Source of the DNA: Ensifer sp. IC4062
GTDB taxonomy: Bacteria; Pseudomonadota; Alphaproteobacteria; Rhizobiales; Rhizobiaceae
Length of the DNA: 64,000 bases
Assembly: GCF_020193575.1 (NCBI RefSeq)
Contig: NZ_JADYVD010000010.1
Span: 1 to 64,000, forward strand
Reading direction: 5' to 3'
Every line of letters starts with the position of its first letter. Position 1 is the stretch's first letter. Shown piece by piece: positions 60,894-64,000 of this stretch. A model generated the notes under the pieces. That model was not told the DNA's origin and did no database searches. It saw only the letters and a list, made by a program, of their open reading frames with translations. The position numbers and the translations under genes were made by a program.

Positions 60894-61559
60894 CTATCCG
60901 AGCCATGCGGTGAGCCTTGATCTTTCCCGGACCAGGCCATCCTGGTTGAAGTGGTGAATGCAAAAATCGGCCCATGAATCTTCGAACGCCATTTCCATGT
61001 CACCGGTGACCGAGGTCGTACCGAGCCCAAGTTCCGCGTAGGTAAACTCGAAGCTGCCGCTCGGTCGCGCCAGCGCGATGTGGAACGGCTCGCCGGTGAA
61101 CTCGTTGATTTTCGGGCTGGCGCTGCTCGTCAGGACGCCGGGGATCGCGGCGGTCGCGGTTCGAGCGTCGAAGTCCGCCTTGAGATCGATCGGCAGGAAC
61201 AATGTCTCACAAAAATCGGAACAGGTGCTGGCAAAGACGGCGAAGAGATTGCTCAAGGGCGCGCAGGCCTCGCCCGCGATGATCGTTTGGAGCGCGATCC
61301 GTTGAGCCTTGTCCGCACGCTCGTCGATGATGATCTGACGCCGGCCGTTTCCGTCCTTGATCTCACCCGGCCACTTGTAGAGCGCCGCCCAGTTCAGGCC
61401 CACAAGCGACGTGTCGTTGAAGTGGCCATCAACGACGTTGCCGATGTAGGCGGACTGGCAAAAGCCATGAGTGCTTGGCAAATTGAACTGGCAGCCGCAA
61501 TTCATCGCGCAATTGCAGTTATCGTAGGTTTCGCTCTTGAATACCCATTGGTCTTCCAT
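60894..61559 (-). CDS. DUF1326 domain protein
   Basis: A 221-residue protein with the DUF1326 signature near the N-terminus (NCNCAMNCGCQFNLPST), a cysteine-dense motif, and later GEPFHIALARPSGSFEF. It sits 24 bp upstream of the DUF2182 gene; the two families usually co-occur. No confirmed role; metal or redox function is a guess from the cysteines. Confidence 0.85.
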   Translation of the reverse strand: MEDQWVFKSETYDNCNCAMNCGCQFNLPSTHGFCQSAYIGNVVDGHFNDTSLVGLNWAALYKWPGEIKDGNGRRQIIIDERADKAQRIALQTIIAGEACAPLSNLFAVFASTCSDFCETLFLPIDLKADFDARTATAAIPGVLTSSASPKINEFTGEPFHIALARPSGSFEFTYAELGLGTTSVTGDMEMAFEDSWADFCIHHFNQDGLVRERSRLTAWLG

Positions 61560-61751
61560 TCCCGGATCCTCCCGTCCTTGCGCCGAGGTTGGCGCAACGA
61601 TTACGGAGATCGCACAAGAGAGGTCGCGCGCTCTAGTTCAGGAACTGAAGCGCCCCGGTTTAGAATCTGAACTAGCCAGGACAGCCCACCTGCCGTAGCC
61701 TATGGTGAACCGACTGCATGTTTCTCTGGAGCCTAGCCGATCCAACGATAA

Positions 61752-61816
61752 AACATGCATGAAAACAAAGGCCTAAACTGCGCCGCGTGGCTCCAATAGA
61801 ATGCGGCGCGCTTTGG
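61752..61816. repeat. Family C palindromic repeat, copy 2
   Basis: aacatgcatgaaaacaaagg then gcgccgcg...gcggcgcgc. Same layout as 25292-25355, but the paired stem bases differ in a compensating way. Confidence 0.65.
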
Positions 61817-61830
61817 GGAGGAGGTTCATC

Positions 61831-62532
61831 ATGGCACAGGCAAGCTATGGACAGTTCTGTCCGGTGGCCTTGGCTGCCGAGGTGCTGTGCACACGCTGGA
61901 CGATACTGCTCCTGCGTGAGCTGATGGCCGGCTCGACGCGCTTCAACGACCTGCGCCGAGGCGTGCCGCGCATGTCGCCGGCCCTGGTGGTCAAGCGGCT
62001 GCGCGATCTCGAGGAGGTCGGCATCGTCCGTCGCGTTGCTTCGCACACCGATCCGGGAATTCTTGAGTATCACCTGACGCCTGCCGGACGGGACTTGAAG
62101 CCGGTGGTCGAGACAATGGGCGTATGGGGCCAACGCTGGTTCGAGGCCGATGTTTCCCTGCAACATCTCGATCCGTCGCTGTTGATGTGGGACATACACC
62201 GCAATCTCGATACCACGACGTTGCCGCCACGGCGCTGCGTGATTCAGTTCCTCTACCCCGAGCTGCCTGCCGCGCGCCGGCGGTGGTGGCTTCTCGTCGA
62301 GCCCGGCGCCGAGGTGGATCTCTGCGCGGTCGATCCCGGCTTCGACATCGACCTCTACGTCACCACCGACCTGCGTACCATGACTGCTATCTGGATGGGA
62401 CTAACGACTGTCCGCCAGGCGATGGGCGATGGAAAGCTTGTGCTCACGGGCGATCGTCAGGTGGCGAGCCAGATGCAGACTTGGCTTGGGCTGAGCCCCT
62501 TCGCGGCGGAAAAGAAGCTGGTCTCCGCATAG
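61831..62532 (+). CDS. HxlR family transcriptional regulator
   Basis: A 233-residue protein: winged HTH with the HxlR pattern (CPVALAAEVLCTRWTILLLR, FNDLRRGVPRMSPALVVKRL, LTPAGRDLKPVV) plus an uncommon ~110-residue C-terminal domain. ATG at 61831 has a strong ggagg ribosome site. The DUF1326/2182 pair is divergent and a plausible target. Confidence 0.88.
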   Translation: MAQASYGQFCPVALAAEVLCTRWTILLLRELMAGSTRFNDLRRGVPRMSPALVVKRLRDLEEVGIVRRVASHTDPGILEYHLTPAGRDLKPVVETMGVWGQRWFEADVSLQHLDPSLLMWDIHRNLDTTTLPPRRCVIQFLYPELPAARRRWWLLVEPGAEVDLCAVDPGFDIDLYVTTDLRTMTAIWMGLTTVRQAMGDGKLVLTGDRQVASQMQTWLGLSPFAAEKKLVSA

Positions 62533-62785
62533 CGGTTGGGCAGAGCTTATCGCTACGGCGAGTGAAGATGCCTTGACCCGGATCGAGGCCGCCCGACGGC
62601 TCGACCAGATCGTCCATCACGCCTGGCGTTCGACCGCCCATCTCCCCGGCCGCGGCGCACCTTAGAGCGCGCATGACAATCTGGGCTCCGGTTCCCAAGC
62701 AAAGAGCATCACAGCCGAAGGCACGAGGACGCAGCGAGTTGAGTCGCCTGGCCTCGCGCCAGGCCGCATGCCGCGTCCCCCCCGC

Positions 62786-63085
62786 TCAGCCCAGCCAATA
62801 GCGCAGGACTCCAGCCGAAGCGACGCCGATGAGGACGGTCGGGAGCACCGAGAACCTCGTCGCGGCCGCAAGCGTGATGGCGAGCGCGATCAGGCTTGCC
62901 GGCTCGTCCGAGACGAAGTCGGGCCCCATTACAGAGATCAGCACGCATCCGGGAGCCGCTTCCATCACCGCAGTCGCGCGGTAGCCGAGCGTCCTGCCCC
63001 TGAGCGCAACGTAACCCAGCACCCGGGTGAGATACGTGACCGATGCCATCATGAGGATCGTGGTGACGGTGGCTATATCCATCAT
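62786..63085 (-). CDS. AzlD family branched-chain amino acid export subunit
   Basis: A 99-residue protein with three to four hydrophobic helices (VTTILMMASVTYLTRVLGYV, LIALAITLAAATRFSVLPTV), matching AzlD. It forms the exporter with AzlC encoded just upstream; its ATG overlaps the azlC stop. Confidence 0.85.
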   Translation of the reverse strand: MMDIATVTTILMMASVTYLTRVLGYVALRGRTLGYRATAVMEAAPGCVLISVMGPDFVSDEPASLIALAITLAAATRFSVLPTVLIGVASAGVLRYWLG

Positions 63086-63807
63086 GGTTGCTCCGCGAAA
63101 AGCCAGGCTGAGACGGTGCCGGCCAGCGCGCCGGCTGCCACATACCAGGCGCCGGGGATGGTAAGATAGACAAGCGCGGCGGTGGCAAGGCTGACGATCC
63201 ACGGGCGGCTCCCGCGAACTCCGGTCCACATACCTCTCAGCAGAACGAGAAGCACCGCCGGGAAAGCCATGTCGAAGCCATAGGCCTCAACGTCCCCGAT
63301 CATTGGCCCGATCGCCGCACCGATCGCGGTAAAGACGATCCAGCAGCCCCAGAGCCCCATGCCGACGCCGAGGAAATAGGGCATGCTCAGCGCCGAGCGC
63401 GGCCGCGCGTCGGCAAGGCCCATCGCCCAGCTTTCGTCGCACATGAAGAAGAGCGCCGGCATAACCTTGCGTTTCGGCATGTGGCTGAGGAACGGCGCCA
63501 GAGCTGCGCCCATTAGCAGGTGCCGGCTGTTGACGAGAAACGTGATCGCGACGATGAGCGCGACATGGGGCGGCGACGTCCAGAGGTCAACGGCCGCGAA
63601 CTCGGAACCGCCGCCGAAATTGAGACCGGTCATCAAGGGCACCTCGATCGTGCCCAGACCCTTTTGCACCGCCTGGGCGCCGAGCACCAGGGCAAAGGGA
63701 ATGAAGCCGACCATGACCGGCAGCGCCGCGGCCAGTCCGCGACGGTATTCGGCACCAATGGCGGCCTTTGCCTCGCGACCAACATTGTCGAGTTCTATGC
63801 TGCTCAT
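63082..63807 (-). CDS. AzlC family branched-chain amino acid export permease
   Basis: A 241-residue polytopic protein with the AzlC pattern: YRRGLAAALPVMVGFIPFAL, GLNFGGGSEFAAVDLW, NSRHLLMGAALAPFL and SWAMGLADAR. AzlCD exports branched-chain amino acids and analogues. The start is the ATG at 63807; the small azlD gene follows with overlap. Confidence 0.9.
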   Translation of the reverse strand: MSSIELDNVGREAKAAIGAEYRRGLAAALPVMVGFIPFALVLGAQAVQKGLGTIEVPLMTGLNFGGGSEFAAVDLWTSPPHVALIVAITFLVNSRHLLMGAALAPFLSHMPKRKVMPALFFMCDESWAMGLADARPRSALSMPYFLGVGMGLWGCWIVFTAIGAAIGPMIGDVEAYGFDMAFPAVLLVLLRGMWTGVRGSRPWIVSLATAALVYLTIPGAWYVAAGALAGTVSAWLFAEQP

Positions 63808-63819
63808 GGGGTCTCCAAG

Positions 63820-63920
63820 AGCAATTCCAGGAAAAATGCGCAGCGCGTTTCCGTCCGGAATTGCGTTGAGGGTTGAGCAATTCCAGGAAAAGTGTGTAGC
63901 GCTTTTCCGTCCGGAATTGT
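63820..63920. repeat. Two tandem RIME-type repeats
   Basis: Two nearly identical ~45-bp palindromic units in direct tandem, each agcaattccaggaaaa... to ...ttccgtccggaattg, about 10 bp apart, upstream of azlC. The last ~80 bases to the edge show no gene. Confidence 0.85.
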
Positions 63921-64000
63921 CTGTTTCAGCTATGCGAATAGGCTAGCCAAAGACCTGCGCAATCGGGTTGCTTTTATGCTTACACTTCGCGAAAGTTTGG

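Overview
The window is high-GC alphaproteobacterial DNA. It most likely comes from a Sinorhizobium/Ensifer or close Rhizobiaceae chromosome. This is inferred from RIME-type palindromic repeats (agcaattccagg...ccggaattg), a second abundant family of intergenic palindromes (core cctgtgcttgtcacagg), rhizobial families such as DUF1515, and a cluster resembling the rhizopine (moc) catabolic genes. No tRNA, rRNA, CRISPR array or IS transposase was seen.

Region 1 (1-11.7 kb) is ordinary host DNA. It holds a GFA-fold protein, a DUF924 protein, and an Lrp regulator divergent from a serine hydrolase. A minus-strand operon follows, headed by a clear cobalamin riboswitch (7333-7515) and encoding a DUF1636 metal-binding protein, an ABC ATPase, a periplasmic binding protein and a FecCD permease; paired palindromic repeats separate the last two genes. 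Then come an SLC13-type transporter and four tandem paralogous small lipoproteins.

Region 2 (12.2-44.5 kb) is a prophage-like structural module, nearly all on the minus strand. In transcription order it runs terminase small-subunit-like protein, terminase large subunit, portal, scaffold, major capsid, neck/tail adaptor genes, a P22 gp10-like protein, GNAT, S74 tail protein, tail fibre, fibre-assembly-like protein, glycosyltransferase, endolysin, overlapping spanins and DUF1515. No integrase, repressor or replication gene is visible, and bacterial-type genes interrupt the packaging genes. The module also carries toxin-like cargo: a DUF2778/Tlde1-like L,D-transpeptidase-fold protein followed by three copies of an immunity-like domain (one gene frameshifted), a tail-lysozyme-domain protein, a DUF6973-like protein with small membrane proteins, and a duplicated locus of small membrane proteins, one a pseudogene.

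Region 3 (44.6-54 kb) has small secreted and membrane proteins, an RTX calcium-binding protein with a strong terminator, a class III nucleotide cyclase with TPRs, a TetR regulator divergent from an exported RidA-family protein across a double palindrome, and an APH-fold kinase.

Region 4 (54.2-60 kb) is a LacI-regulated cluster: membrane di-iron hydroxylase, MocE-type Rieske ferredoxin, sugar/inositol-type binding protein, ferredoxin reductase and MocC-like TIM-barrel enzyme. It resembles rhizopine O-demethylation and catabolism but lacks its own ABC permease and ATPase. The end of the window has a DUF1326/DUF2182 pair, an HxlR regulator, an AzlCD exporter and two RIME copies.
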